Below are positions 33,386-45,955 of a stretch of 64,000 bases of DNA, in pieces. Origin of the DNA: Rhipidocladum racemiflorum. Taxonomy: Eukaryota; Streptophyta; Magnoliopsida; Poales; Poaceae. The stretch spans positions 53,403,097 to 53,467,096 of the forward strand of contig CM070584.1 in assembly GCA_036346355.1 (NCBI GenBank). Direction: 5' to 3'. The notes beneath the pieces were generated by a model, which saw only the letters and a list, made by a program, of their open reading frames with translations, ran no database searches and was not told the DNA's origin. The stretch's first letter is position 1. Each line of letters opens with the position of its first letter. The translations under genes and the position numbers were made by a program.

Positions 33386-35497
33386 TGTGAGAACCCCCTC
33401 TTCCTATACCGTACTGTACGCCGTCTACTGTAGCGTATAGCACCGTATAGCAACAGGAAGCCTCGACACCGAAAATCTGAACCTAAAAATTCGATCGACG
33501 GGATCGAACCCTTAACCGGACCGGTGCTCAGACGCGAATCGAGCATCGGATCCTGGATCGGTAGCCCAAAGATCGCGTACCCACAACCCGAGTATCAATG
33601 CACGAAAAGATAAACTGAGCTAATTTACATAACTGGGTGTAAATCTTAAACAAGAGCATTACGTAAACCAAAAGAAGTAAAGCGACAATGAAACAAAAGA
33701 AAGACAACCAGCAAATGGCCCGACCACCCCACGTGCTACCGATCGGAGGGAGGGACTACGGCCGCAACACTCGCAGAAAAGGGGCTCGCCATCATCCGAC
33801 ATCATCATTACCTTCCTCTGTGGAAAAAGGGTTAGCGACAACGGTGAGTACACGTATGTACTCGCAAGACTTTAGTGTATGGAAATATAAATAAATGCAG
33901 GCTGATTCAACAGGATAAAGCTTCTACATCGGGTTAATTGCGAAAAGCTGGATTTAAAATAGTTCATCGAAAAGTAATACTTAATTTGAAAGACAGCAGC
34001 TTGAATAAAACATATTTACAGTATATGTAACAACTGAGCTCCACAACTGCCACCATCCATGGTCGCAACTGGGATACGAATCGACATCCATACATATTCA
34101 TAATCCCATCGAGAATCATATACACATATCCACAATTCCATCAAGTACCATTCCACCACATACTTTATACCGACTCAAATAGATTTTCATTTTCAAAACC
34201 AAACCAAATCTCTATACTTGATATGATTAGAGAAGATTGCTCATAACCGTGAGCACGGCTAATCGATTAGAATTATTTGATACTCTGCAGAGTTTGCGCA
34301 CTTTACCCAAACACAACTCAGACTTGCATCCCTGTCATCCAGGGTACACGCGATACACGAGGTATCCGATATACAAGAATGATCTATTCTTTCCCATCGT
34401 TGAGGTTATAGCCACACCTCAAAGACCGGTGACGACAAATCCACTACTATGGCGATAAGAGGCCAACCACCACTCAAAGCGCCACGGAATACTCATCGTG
34501 ACGACGGCGAATTGTTGGCCGCGGCATTACCCCATAGCAAGGCGTACACCGTTGTATCAACAAACATGAACTGGAGCGATTCCCTGCTGCAAAAGTACAA
34601 GCGCACACACGAAGGCGCATACGGCGGGTCGTGAGGACACACACACCGCGCTTGACTGCTCAACACAGGGAAAAGGTCCACTCTTCGGCCTACCAACAGG
34701 CATGGCTATCCCCTCACACTTCAAGTACTAGAATAGGCTGCCCCATCCCAGCATTGCGCGGTTGCACGGTGTTCAATTCAAAAACCGTCACAAGTTCGGT
34801 CCTTATATTTTTGCCTAGTGACTCAAGCGGGGAACTCCACTTAACTCGCCAACCAATCGCCACCATGTTTAACTAGCACATATTATACCTCCCGCCAAGT
34901 CTAATTACCAACTAGACACTGCACATTTTTATCAAATTACCTTTACAAGTCACATTTCCAAAATATTTCCAAAACCAGTTACAATTATCATAAGTTTTGA
35001 GCAATTGGTAAATGACTGACTTTGCTCCTCTCTATTGCAGTGTCTAAGCATATGCATTTACTAAGTCGCTTATACCCATGTGACATTTTATTAATTGTCC
35101 AACCCTACTAAGGCTATCAATGAACTCTGGGAATTTAATTGAGGAAAAAACCACCAAATCAGGGTATATCTACCATTCCCACAAACTAGCACTTTACTGA
35201 ATATAAACATGCATATAGTTTGAGAAATCAAAGTAAACATCGTGAAATATAGGTTTCAAGATGGTCAAAGGAGGTGCTTGCCTTGTTGTTGCACTTCGGT
35301 GATGTCCGGGATGATGTTCGGGTCGTTCGAGGCGAAGCCCGACTCGCTAGCCTCTAATCGATCAAAGCAACAAAGCAGCGAAACAAATACAACTTAGCAA
35401 AAGAGAGATTTAAATGCACAACGAAACGCACGCCATGCGAAAGAAACTACAAAAACACCGTAATTTGCAAAACCCACAACCGAACAGACCAGAGGAA

Positions 35498-35615
35498 CCC
35501 GGACATTCCGGATATTTCATCCGGACAGTCCGGCTAACCCGGACACTCCGGCCACACATGCCGGATACTCCGGACTGGGGCGGACACTCCGGACTGGGGT
35601 CCGGACACTCCGGCC
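35498..35615. repeat. First CCGGACACTCCGG dyad cluster in element 3
   Basis: Six imperfect copies of a quasi-palindromic ccgga-ya-tccgg unit spaced by roughly 15-25 bp. A second cluster lies at 36234-36405. Confidence 0.8.
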
Positions 35616-36233
35616 CAGGCGCAACTCACCTATCTAACACGAGGGATCGAGGTACCACCAAGCTCTACGGCACCACGAGACCTCGATCTACGACTTTCCT
35701 ACAAGTGGCTAAGCCGGAGAAGCTCCTAACTAGCTTATTCCACGAGAAAAGACACTAATCCAAAGAACCTCTAACCAACCCTAATCAACCCTTGGATCGG
35801 CATTACCACTACCCGATCTACCCTGCTAGTACCCACATTCCTCAATCCAAGCCCCAAATCAATCCCTAGAACCGCTACACCCAAAACCCTAAAGCTTAAG
35901 ATCCAACTCCAAACTTCAAGTCTAAACCTAAGCTCTAACTCCCACCATTGATGACCCTAGAACCCAAGAATCCCACGAATCAACCCTCGAGAGAGAGACC
36001 TACCTCCAAGGAAGATGGAGGAGACGCAATGTCGGGTGGAGGAAAGGAGGATGCCGGCGTGAGGACGAGCTAGAGGACGCCGGGGAGGAGCCACGGAGGT
36101 CGCCGGCCGGTGGGGATCGCCGGAGTAGAGCTAGGATGTGATGGAGATGCACGGGAGAGGTGGGAGAATGACCAAGTGAGGTGGGGTGAATGGGGAACCA
36201 CGAAATGGGACTTTTATACAAAACCCCGCAAAT

Positions 36234-36405
36234 ACCGGACTCTCCGGCCTCTAACCCGGAGACTCCGGGTTGGGGTCTTCGGTAACACTAACCCGGACAC
36301 TCCGGACATTGGTCCGGACACTCCGGGTTGGACCGCTCGGCCAGCCCAATCCGGACACTCCGGACTTTGTCGGACATTCGGAGTTGGATCCGGATACTCC
36401 GGACA
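36234..36405. repeat. Second CCGGACACTCCGG dyad cluster in element 3
   Basis: Seven imperfect copies of the unit seen at 35498-35615, several separated by 'gttggt' or 'attggt'. The pairing of clusters either side of a GC-rich zone is unexplained. Confidence 0.8.
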
Positions 36406-36680
36406 TCCCGTAACTTTTGAACTTGGGCCTTGACGGCTAACGCTTGTGGTTGATTACTAATTGTCCCAAAGTATTTTGGAAGTTAATAGGGTCACAGGCA
36501 CTTGCCCAACCTAATTCGAATTTACTTATGAGCGAAATTACTTAAGTTGAAGGGTTCTTTCTGATCCCAAGCAAGTATGTTCACTCAAGATACGGAAATA
36601 CACAAGCACAGTGTATTATTGAACAGCGTTTGAGTACAAATGTACAGTGGCTTGAGTATAGAAATACTCGGGATATTACA

Positions 36681-37132
36681 TGTGGTCACTTCGGACCACT
36701 CCTAGCCGGGCTACCGGGGAAACTCCTTTCTTCCTGGTCTACGGCGCAGAAGCTGTTCTCCCTTCGGAATTGGAACTGGGATCACCCCGCGTTGCGGCAT
36801 TCACGGAAGAGGAGCAGGAGGGTCTGCGCCGAGACGACGTCAACCTCCTGGAAGAGGCGCGTGATCGAGCGGCTTTGCGAGCCGCAAGGTACCAGCAAAG
36901 TCTCAGGCGGTACCACGCCTCCCGGATCAATGAGAGAACACTGGCAGTGGGCGACTTGGTCTTGCGAAAAATCCAGTCGCATGCCGGGTCGCATAAACTG
37001 TCTCCACAGTGGGAGGGACCCTTCAAGGTGGTCTCAGTCTCTCGCCCCGGGGCGGTCAGGCTGGCCACTGAGGACGGCGAGGAGCTGGCGAACTCCCAGA
37101 ATATAGAAAACCTGCGCAAGTTCTACCCTTGA
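36681..37132 (+). pseudogene. pol: Element 2 integrase C-terminal part, after element 3
   Basis: The integrase resumes with LRTTPSRATGETPFFLVYGA and EAVLPSELELGSPR, then a C-terminal region ending LVLRKIQSH, WEGPFKVV and ENLRKFYP before a stop at 37130-37132. This is the usual GPY-like end of Gypsy integrase. This part is open in one frame. Confidence 0.88.
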
Positions 37133-37721
37133 CCGGTTGTAAGTCCCTGGCTCCGTCCCCCGACCGGCCGAAGGGTGTCTTCCTCTCCACTGCTGGTTGG
37201 GGGAGGCCTTCTGTTTGAAATCAATATTCGCCTTCCGATTGTCCGAAGTTGTTGTTCTTGTTGCCCCTTTTCCTTTTCAATCTCTTTCATTGTTGAGCGG
37301 CGCCAGGCGCTGCTCATGGAACCTTCTGCCTTGCAAAAGCCGGTGGCAAAGGTGGAGCCGCTAAGTGAGAGCGTCGTGCAGGAATGGGCAGTTGAATGGC
37401 TAGCTCGGCACGACCCCCAGTACGGTCATGACACTCCGGGTGCCCCCGTGGGGGTCGGCGACTCGAGCACCATTGTCAAAAACCCAGTTCTTGCCACGAC
37501 TCGCTGAGCGCCTGCTCCCTAGAGGCCGTCTGGGAAGAAAATTTTGCTAAGGCAAGGGATCCAAGGAAAAAGACCCCCTGGTGCAAAACTCTGAGTTTTT
37601 AAGCGGTCACGTGCTCGTTTGCGTGAGGCTAGAAAGTTAAAGTAAAGAGCAGTCTCTGAGCGACGTGGCGGGAAGCCGGTGCTCCTGCTTCATTTAAAAA
37701 GCGTCTTGCATTTAAAGTCTT
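37133..37721. other. Element 2 spacer between pol and the antisense gene
   Basis: No conserved domain is visible. It likely holds the untranslated space between the convergent pol and antisense transcripts. Confidence 0.5.
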
Positions 37722-40286
37722 TTACAGGCACGACCGAAAAAGAAAAGAAGAAAAGCTACTGAGGGGGTGCTGGAGGGTCCTCCGCGTCATCTGCCGCCTC
37801 CTCGGCCGCCGCCACGTCTTCAGCAGGGGGGCCACGTCCAGCACCATCGCCACGTCCTCCGCCACCGCCACCATCTGGGGATTCTCCATCGCTAGCTGGG
37901 CGGCAACCTGCTCGGAGGCATCATGAACTCGCTCCTCCGCCTGCGCCCAGTCGCCCTCAAACCCTTGGACAGTAGCCGCGGGATCAAAGTTGGCGTCACG
38001 GCTGGCGCAGCAAGCCAGCACGTACTTCGCCGTGGCCGCTGCAACTGCGCGCCCCTCCTGGGCGGACCGAGCGGAAAGGGCGGCGGGCAGGCGCGTGAGG
38101 AAGTCCGCGGTCTGGCAGAGGCAAAAGGCGTAATGCCGTGGCCTCTCCTCCCGCGGACCCGGCTGCTCCAGCCCCAGTGGAGCAAGGCTGGCCACCGTCC
38201 GATCGAAGGCGTGGCGCAGCATCCGCAGTGTGTCCACCTCCGACTGAGCCCGATCAGCCCTCTCCGCCTCCAGCTCCGCGGAGAGACGCTCGGCGCGGCG
38301 GGTGCTTTGCTCCTGCCGCTCCCGCTCCCTCCGCAGCTGCAGCTCCAGCCCCGCCCCCCGATCGCGCAGGTCCACCACCTCCTTGCGGAGGCGGTTGATT
38401 TCGACTCCCGCCTCCGTCAACCGTTCCCTGCTCGTCACCAGACGATTGCTCGTGCTGGAGTAGAGCTCGCCGAGGGCCGCCAGCAGAGCATCAGCGTCTG
38501 CCGAGGGAACGGAGGCGGCGGGGAGTTCTGGGGTAGGGACGGGGCCGAACGGGCCTTGGTCCTGAACGATCCGCAGCAGGCGCTCCTCGACTCCGCCCGC
38601 GCCCTGGCCGCCCTGAGGCTCGGCGACCCCAACCGGCGCAGCTCGACACCGCGGGCGCTTGGCCGCCCTCAAAGACGGCAGCGGGATATCCGAGTAGGAA
38701 CCCTGGACAAAGGGGAAACAACGGTAAGGATCAGTCTTAAAAAAAACTTGAACTTTTATGTTGCATTTGCGTCTCCTGGTGAGTACCTAGGCGCTGGCCT
38801 CGGAAAGTGGGGTACGCCGAACGAGACCAGCCCGCTGGCGCTTCCTAACGCCGGCGGCGGGAGGAGGCCCCCGCCGGGTAGCGGCGCGAGGCGGATGATC
38901 CGCCACAGCCGGCGGCGGAGGCGGAGGCAGACCAGCCACGGCTGGCGGCGAAGACGGAGGCGGAGGAAGATCCACCTCTGCTGGTGGCGGTGGCGGTACA
39001 AAAGGAACCGGCAGCGGAGGGTCTATCGTCGTGCCCCCGGCAGGGGCAAAGGCGGACGACCCCCCGCCGGTCGACGAGCCCCCCGCCACCACGGAGGAAC
39101 CCGTTGCCGCAACCGAAGAAGCCCCCGCGGCCGACGTGGAAGTCCCCGCCCCGGCCGAGCCCAGGAAGCGGGGCCTCTGGGAAGGATGGGTGGAGTCGTC
39201 GTCATCGTCCGGGCGCCTGCGCCTCACTCGGTCGCCCCTCCCCTGACCACCAGCGGGAGGAGGATCCCGGATTGTTAAGGTCGCCTGGCGTATCACGACG
39301 GGCGTGCCCATGGCGTCCATCGAGGGCAGGGCGCGGATTATCGCCGCGCGCTCCCCGGGGGACAGCCGGCAAAGTGGGACCGCGCCCGCCGGAAACGGCG
39401 GGACGGGGCCGGATAGGCCCAGCTGCAACATCCACCTGTCGATCACGTCGTCAGCCAAATTCCCGGCGGCTGTCAGCACCAAAAGGAAAAGGAGTCGCAG
39501 GAGGGAGGCAGTATTGTTAGAATCAGGTTTTGCCAGAAAAGAAATAGAAGTAACAAGGAGTGATGCAGAGTGGAGCAGGTTACCTCCGGGGATACTCCGG
39601 GTCCCATCGCTCGCCCATGTATCGCCAGTGGCTGACGCGTGGCGGCGAGGGCACAGCCTCCGGGTAATAAAATCCCGGATTACCATGGCCCCCGTCAGGC
39701 CGCCCGCCGCCATAGCGAATCGTCGACGCGGCGATCGCCGAGCTCGGGGCGCATCGCCATCGGAGCCCCGCTTGGGGTTGTTGACGCCCGGGCGGGCGGA
39801 AGCTCCAGCACTTCAATGCCGCTGTCGTCCTCGACGTACAACCACTCTGCGCGCCAATCCCTCCAATTGGACCGGCAGTCCAATGGAAGGTAGCGCGCAA
39901 CGATCCCGTCACGGAGCCGCAGGTGACAGCTCCGGCGACTGCGAAGTACCGCGAGCCGAAAGGGTGTAGAAGAAGCGAAAAAGGAGCAGGTTGGGCAGCA
40001 CTCCCACGAACATCTCGCAGAAGTGAGCAAAAGCAGAAAGGAGGATAACGAAGTTGGGAGGAAGGTGGATGTGGTGAATGGCGTAGAAGTTGAGAACAGA
40101 GAGATAGAAGTCGGAGACCGGCGGTAGCAGGCCGGTAAGGAGCTGCCATCCGAAGAAAACCACTTCCCAGCCGACAAATGAGGCTCAATAGCCCGGCGCG
40201 GAGAGGCGAAGGGCGCCCCGGTAATGTTGCAGGAGAACTGCGGCCCTCTCCTCCTCGATGGACGAAGAAGGAAGTACCGGAGCCAT
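37722..40286 (-). pseudogene. Element 2 antisense gene: putative gypsy-type (PF04195-like) protein with coiled coil
   Basis: Reading on the minus strand, an ATG at 40286 opens a frame (MAPVLPSSSIEEE) that is broken by one TGA near 40195. It continues as GWQLLTGLLPPVSDFYLSVL, HLPPNFVILLSAFAHFCEMF and LLFRFFYTL (to about 39909), the typical pattern of the 'putative gypsy type transposon' domain. A frame change then leads to WRDWRAEWLYVEDDS (about 39830). Further downstream are a proline-rich part (38787-39300) and a coiled coil rich in Glu, Arg and Leu (37722-38672, e.g. RLTEAGVEINRLRKEVVDL). Splicing is likely between these blocks. The gene is antisense to gag-pol and lies between pol and the 3' LTR. 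Its function is unknown. Confidence 0.7.
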
Positions 40287-40680
40287 TGGGAGGAGAGGGG
40301 TATTGGAGCGTGACAGTAAAGGGGAAGAAGCAAGGGAACCTAAGACGTCAGAAAGAGACGGAGTGAGGGGAGTTGGAAGGAGGAAGAACTACTCCCCCTT
40401 CGATCGGCCTCTTATAAGGCCGCGGAAGACGAACCGGCGGGAAAACCGAAAGGGCACGGCGATTCGAAAAGGTGGAAGTTTAAAAGCCTCGTAAAGGGGG
40501 CGCATCCCAAGGAACGTGTGGCGGTTACAAGGAGGAAGTAACCGCGTGAACCGCTTGGGAATCGGAGAAGCCGGAAGATCTTTTTTACGGGGCGCGCGGA
40601 CTTTTGAAGGGTCCCACCCGGGAGCCGGAGCAGTTCTCAAGACGCCAATTAAAGAAGAAGAAGAGCAGAAAGCACTCCTG

Positions 40681-40698
40681 GGTGGGCCCGGGGGCTAC
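40681..40698 (+). other. Element 2 polypurine tract region
   Basis: ggtgggcccgggggctac immediately before the 3' LTR is in the position of the plus-strand primer. Confidence 0.55.
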
Positions 40699-41704
40699 TG
40701 TCGGCGTATTCTACACCGAGGTACCCGCTCCCCCGCACTAAAAAGCGGTCAAGTGGCGGCCAGGGCATGCTTGGGCCCACCGCCGCGGCAAGAGAAAGAG
40801 CCCCACGGTGGTCGCCCAGGGGACACGTGGCGTACAGGCCCGGCCACTGGGCACCCAGCAAAGTGGTTGCCCAGCGGACACGTGGCGTCTGAGCGACCAC
40901 TGGGCACCCGGCAAAGTGGTCGCCAACAAGACAAAGAAGGTGGTCGCCAAATGACACGTGGCGTCTGAGCGGCTGGCACCAGCAAGGTGGTCGCCAATGA
41001 CGCGTGGCGTCTGAGCAGGCCGCTGGGCACCCAAAGAAGGTGGTCGCCAATGGACGCGTGGCGTCTGCCAGTCGCTTTGGCGCCAATGACGCGTGGCGTA
41101 CAGTCCTAGCCACTGGCGCACCATCCTCGGGATAGTCCCGCCGAGATCAATGACATTTAATGCGAATCGTGCGCATTAAATGCGGAAGCATAGAGACTAC
41201 AGCATGGCGGCGCGCCTTCCCCAGGCACATCATTATTGCGGGAGTCGTCACGGCAGCACCTCATCCCCTGACGGAACGGGGCCCAAGGCAAGGGCGCGAC
41301 GGCTGAGACCGGTCTTAAATGTTGTGTAAGGGCGGGGGCGAATGCATTAAATACGCCCGTGGCAGTGTAATGAGTAGGACTGGCAGTGTAAGCCTCCCAT
41401 GCGCCCCCAGCAGCCCAAGTATAAAAGGAAGCCAGGGTGCATGGGAGAGGGGGTCGGAAAAGGCTGTAAGGTTTTCATCCTCTCCCGCAAGAACACGAGC
41501 AATACCAAGAAAGGCAGGACTAGGGCTATTACTCCCCGGAGGGCCTGAACCTGGGTAAAAACTCCTCGTGTCCCCCCATTAGCCTGAGCCTCCCGGTACT
41601 CCGGTCGTCTACGTCTTCCACTCCGAGGCGATTGCCCCGAAAGCCCCCCGTCCGAACCTCATAAGCACCCGTCTCGGAGGTGCCTGTTGGCTAGTACGCC
41701 GACA
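40699..41704 (+). repeat. Element 2 3' LTR with six-copy internal tandem repeat
   Basis: 1006 bp, the same ends as the 5' LTR. The U3 array has about six units instead of nine, which accounts for the 153-bp length difference. A TATA box lies at 41420-41426. Outside the array I count about five base differences from the 5' copy over roughly 600 bp. Confidence 0.93.
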
Positions 41705-42857
41705 CTTTCGGACTATGGAAGGTTTGTTGTTAAGATGCCTGGGAACCGAGGAAGCCAAAGTGGCGATGGGTGAAGTCCATGAAGGCATCTGTGGATCACA
41801 TCAATCGGCCCATAAGATGAAGTGGATACTAAGACGAACAGGATATTTTTGGCCGACAATGTTAGAAGACTGCTTCAGGTATTATAAAGGATGCCAAACA
41901 TGCCAAAAGTTTGGTAACATCTGATCGACACCGACATCGGCTTTGCATCCGATCATCAAGCCATGGCCATTTAGAGGATGGGGTATAGACATAATCGGCC
42001 AAATATTTCCGTCATCCAGCAAAGGGCATAAATTCATCCTTGCAGCCACAGATTATTTCTCAAAATGGGTTGAGGCTGTACCACTTAAGAAGGTTACTAG
42101 CAAAGAGCTGATCGACTTTGTAAATGAACATATAATCCATCGGTTTGGAATTCCACAGACAATTATTACTGATCAAGGGACTGTGTTCATGTCCAACGAG
42201 TTCAAAGGTTTTGCGGAAAGTCTTGGGATAAAATTACTCAACTCTTCCCCTTACTACGCTCAGGCCAATGGACAAGCCGAGTCGTCAAACAAGACATTGA
42301 TAAAGCTGATAAAAAGAAAAATTGAGGAAGAGCCGAGGAAATGGCATTCAACACTATCGGAGGCTTTATGGGCTTATCGGCTATCTCATCACGGATCAAC
42401 TAAATTATCACCTTTTCAGTTGGTATACGGAGAAGAAGCCGTTTTGCCTGTGGAAATCAATATCGGCTCAGTAAGGCTAAATGAGCAAGATAGGATACCA
42501 GCCGATGAATACAAACAGGCAATGCTCGACAATCTGGATGATTTGGCTAAACTAAGGCTGATCACGCTAGATCGGCTTAAAAGGAATAAAGAGAGGGTTG
42601 CCAGGTCGTATAATAAAAAAGTGATTTTAAAATCATTCGATCAAGCCGATTTGGTATGGAAAACCGTGTTGCCGATTGGGTCTAAGGATAATCGATTCGG
42701 CAAATGGTCTCCAACATGGGAAGGGCCTTATAAGATCAATCGGCCGATTGACGGGAATTCGTATATACTGGAATCCTTAGGCGGATTCGTCCTACCTAAA
42801 GCGATCAATGGGAAATATTTAAAAGCTTATCACCCAAGCATATGGGTTGGGTCCTAA
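41705..42857 (+). pseudogene. pol: Element 1 integrase, after the element 2 insertion
   Basis: The sequence resumes after the CTTTC duplication. An N-terminal zinc-binding part (HEGICGSH...GCQTCQKF) is followed by a stop near 41924 and then an open frame at 41943-42857 with the catalytic core: WGIDIIG (first Asp), IITDQGTVF (second Asp) and GQAESSNK (Glu). The C-terminal part holds GKWSPTWEGPYKI. The integrase core itself looks intact, but it is separated from the rest of pol by a stop and by 14.7 kb of insertion. Confidence 0.88.
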
Positions 42858-43083
42858 TTACAAGAAGAGAAACAAGATCAATTACAGAAGCACATGCACA
42901 TAAATTCGGTCATACAGCCGACCGAGTCAGATAAGTGAACATCCACGGATTAAAGTCTATAAAGATCGGTTACATAACCGATCAAGCAAGTTTTCTAAAA
43001 TGTCATCCCAAGGCGAAGATAGTTTACAAAAATCGGCTATACAGCCAGTGCTACAAATCAGTTCATTAGAAGATGTCTTCAAA

Positions 43084-45955
43084 TCAGTGAAGTCCGGAAC
43101 CGGGCAGATGGGCCCCCAAAGCCGATAGTGCTGCAGCCGCCCTACCAATAGTAGCTTGAACACTATCTATTAGTTGCTCATCGGCTTTTGCATCACCCGG
43201 AATTGGGATCATTTTAGCTGAATGGTTCCTGACTTTGGTGAAGACTTCACCGATTTGCTGTCTCTGGGCCGCCAGTGAAGACGTCGCATCCGTGATGCCG
43301 ATCTGGCAATCTGAGAGTTCTTTTGTAACCAAGGCCAGCTGTTCTTCAAGTTTCTTCTTGGATAACTCCAGCTCTTGGGCCTTAGTCTTAGCCGATTTCA
43401 GCGCGGCAGCACCCTGATCAAATGCACTCTTTCGAGATTTGGCATCCGCTATGAGCTTGTCCAAGATCTCTTGGTCGGCTTGTTGGGACTTCATTGTTCA
43501 ACCCTTTGCCTGGCTGACTCTACATCCTGCCGACGAGCATCCAGGTGGCATACCTCTAGTAGTGCGTTCATAGCAGCAGGGGGAAGATCGGCTTGGACGG
43601 CCGCCATTGCATTCCTCAGAGGTTGAGTGTTGGCCAGAAGAGCCGCTTCCGGTTGCATCACTTCGTCCAAGAGGCGGTTGAACCGCTCCTGCATGCCCGG
43701 CTCATGATTACAGCCTGACGCCGGGCGCAGGCAGCAATTATGCGTTGAATGTCGGCGGGTAGTCGTCGATGGCCAACACTTCCGGTCGTCGAGCTCGTCC
43801 AAAGAAAAGCCTAAAAGATCGGCTAAGTCCATCGACGAGCCGGGCGAGCAGTTTTGGAGGTGAGGAAGCGGATGGCGGAGCAGAGGCAGCCGGGCAAGAC
43901 AAACACATCTGTCTGAGTCTTCTCTGCATCGGCTTCTAACAATGGGACGGAAGGGTTTCTGAGGAATACTTTACGGTAAGATAAGGAAAACAAAGACAAA
44001 TCAAGATAAGGGTCGAAGCTAACCGCATGGCGATCCGGTTGGGGATGATGCCGCATCACGACCGCGGAGTTTTGGAGATCGTTTAATAACGACTCTACGG
44101 CTCTTCTTTTTCTCTAAAAATGACAAACATGGGGTTAGCCGACAAAGAAGCATGAAACTTCGCCTACAAAAGAAATCTAAGCAAAAATGGAATCGGGCGT
44201 ACTTTTAGTACGCTGATCGGCAAGATCGGACAGTGATGGGCTATTGACCCCAACGTGCGGAAGATAAACCGGCAAGAGGGTCGGCGACCTTTGCCGCTTT
44301 CGAGCGATCGTCGGCCGATGCAGTTTGCGCTGGAGTCGACCTTTTGCTAGTCTGAGAAAGGACAAAAGATATGATTAAGCCGATGAAAATCTTATTTCAA
44401 TAAACGTCAAAATGAAAATACCTCTAAAGACGAGTTAGCGTGGCTTGAACTCGAGCTAGACCCAGCGGCGGTCTCCGTCGGCTCTTGGAAGCTTGAGGAG
44501 AAAAGAGGACAAGACCTCATGGATAGTGCGCCCCCGCAAGAGCGCCTCAGCTATGGAAGCCCACCATGTGGTAAATTGGCCCGATCGACGTGTGTTTAGC
44601 ACGAGGAATGGCAAGTCTACCACATGGAGCTCATCGGCCAGCTCGATAATAAGCTCCACCGCAGTAATGTTAGTGACTTTATTTCGTGGCTTGATCATGT
44701 TGAGCAAAGGAAAGCAAGGAATTGTTTGTCCAAAACCCAGCTGGCGAGCATACACTGAAGGGTGATAGAATTCATAGGTCGGCTGAAATGTTCTATTTCG
44801 AGTACTCAAGCCGACCTGAAGAATGCAAGGAGAAATCAACAGAGGAAGCAAATCAAGAGTGGATTGAGGCATTAAAGAGCTATCAGAGTTTAGACGGAGG
44901 AAAGAAGGCCATGGGAGATCGGCTAGTTGGCTATACGAAAAGAAGTCTCGACGGTTGAAGGAGGCTTGGTTGAGGTTCAAGAAGAAGGATAAGTACTTAT
45001 GAAAACCGGCCGGAGAGATTTTAGGTTCATCAGATGAACACATCATGAAATTTTCACCCAGAGATCGGCTAGGTTGAAATCTAGGGGTTGCACCCTCGGG
45101 AAAATCTTCCGTTGGAAAAGCCGATTCCTCTGATGGATCTGGGATAATAAGACGGCCAAAAACACAGTAAAGCCATATCTGAATGAACCAAAGAGGACCA
45201 CCAATGTTGCCCACGACATAGGAACCGTTGCCGGTAAAAAGCCGACTCCGGATGATATGCATCATATGGTATACGGCCCCCAACAAGGATTTCCCTAGAG
45301 CTAGCCGACGACCCATAACTAGCTGCTCCGACATGAATTGATAAACCTGGGTTGGTCCTAAGGAAGCGCCACAGAAAAGGAATCGGTCTAGCCATAGGTT
45401 GAGGAAAGCTACATGTTCCTCATCCGACACAGGGCCAGTCAACTTGTTATTATTTTGTATATATCTGGACCAGCCTTCTCCCTTTTTTCGAGTCAATTTA
45501 TACTAGGGTTTCCCGCTAAAAGCCGATATTTGGTCTCCATCGGGCCTAAGGCAACACAATTCTGCCATGTCTAAGAGGGTTGGGCCGATGGGGCCAGTTG
45601 GGAAAAAGAAGGCGTTAAAAGAATCCGACCAAAAATAGGAAGCAGCGGCTACCAAGGATTCGTTAGGTTCTGGATCGGCTAAGGACATGGGAATACACTC
45701 AGCGATACCCATTCCTTCCCACTCAGCCTTTTTCTGGGTTGATACTCTAATATACCAAGACCTCCAGCCCTTGAGAGCTGTCGGCCAAGCCCTAAAACTT
45801 TTTGTCCATTCCTTAATATTATAGCCAGGAGCCGACAGAGGGAGTCTAGGAATTTCATCTCCAACAACTGTATCAGTTTCTATGGTTCCTATTGGGCCTA
45901 GAAAGTACTGATGGTCGCTATCTGGGATCGGAATGAGTACCTGGGATGCGTCCAT
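43084..45955 (-). pseudogene. Element 1 antisense gene: plant-mobile-domain-like protein with C-terminal coiled coil
   Basis: The minus-strand frame starts at the ATG at 45955 (MDASQVLIPIPDSD). It runs to 44456 in one frame, interrupted only by a TAG at 45503-45505. Segments such as ALKGWRSWYIRVSTQ, YFWSDSFNAFFFPTG and LLDMAELCCLRPDGD, then EHVAFLNLWLDRFLFCG and IGGPLWFIQIWLYCVFG, match the aminotransferase-like plant mobile domain. The frame changes near 44480 and appears to continue by splicing (a donor at about 44422, an acceptor at about 44354). It ends in a coiled coil (43084-43494, e.g. LELSKKKLEEQLALVTKEL). It is antisense to gag-pol. The role is unknown. Confidence 0.72.

Larger units (their letters stand above)
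33386..36680 (-). mobile_element. Element 3: 3.3-kb solo-LTR-like unit inserted in the element 2 integrase
   Basis: The ends are TGTGAGAACCCC...GGGATATTACA, with the exact target duplication TGTGG at 33381-33385 and 36681-36685. Removing the insert and one duplication lets the integrase frame continue. Read on the minus strand it starts TGTAATATCCC, like the element at 12270-15050. It has no gag, pol or primer site. It contains the gagtac-type segment (33853-33870), a short frame at about 35270-35345 (minus) reading SGFASNDPNIIPDITEVQQQ, and two clusters of CCGGACACTCCGG-type dyads. A solo LTR is the simplest reading; a non-autonomous derivative is possible. Confidence 0.85.
26975..41704 (+). 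mobile_element. Element 2: Ty3/Gypsy retrotransposon nested in element 1
   Basis: The ends are TGTCGGCGTATT...CTAGTACGCCGACA, with target duplication CTTTC at 26970-26974 and 41705-41709. Its LTRs are 1159 bp (5') and 1006 bp (3'); the difference lies in a tandem repeat array. Internal order: primer-site region, gag, protease, RT, RNase H, integrase, antisense gene, polypurine tract. This is again the Tat layout, but the sequence is GC-rich and clearly a different family from element 1. Element 3 splits its integrase. Frameshifts are scattered through gag-pol, including an expanded A-run after the RT active site. Confidence 0.95.

Noticed and set aside
43375..43626. Plus-strand frames over the element 1 antisense gene
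   Set aside because: They are complements of the coiled-coil antisense frame and have no features of their own.
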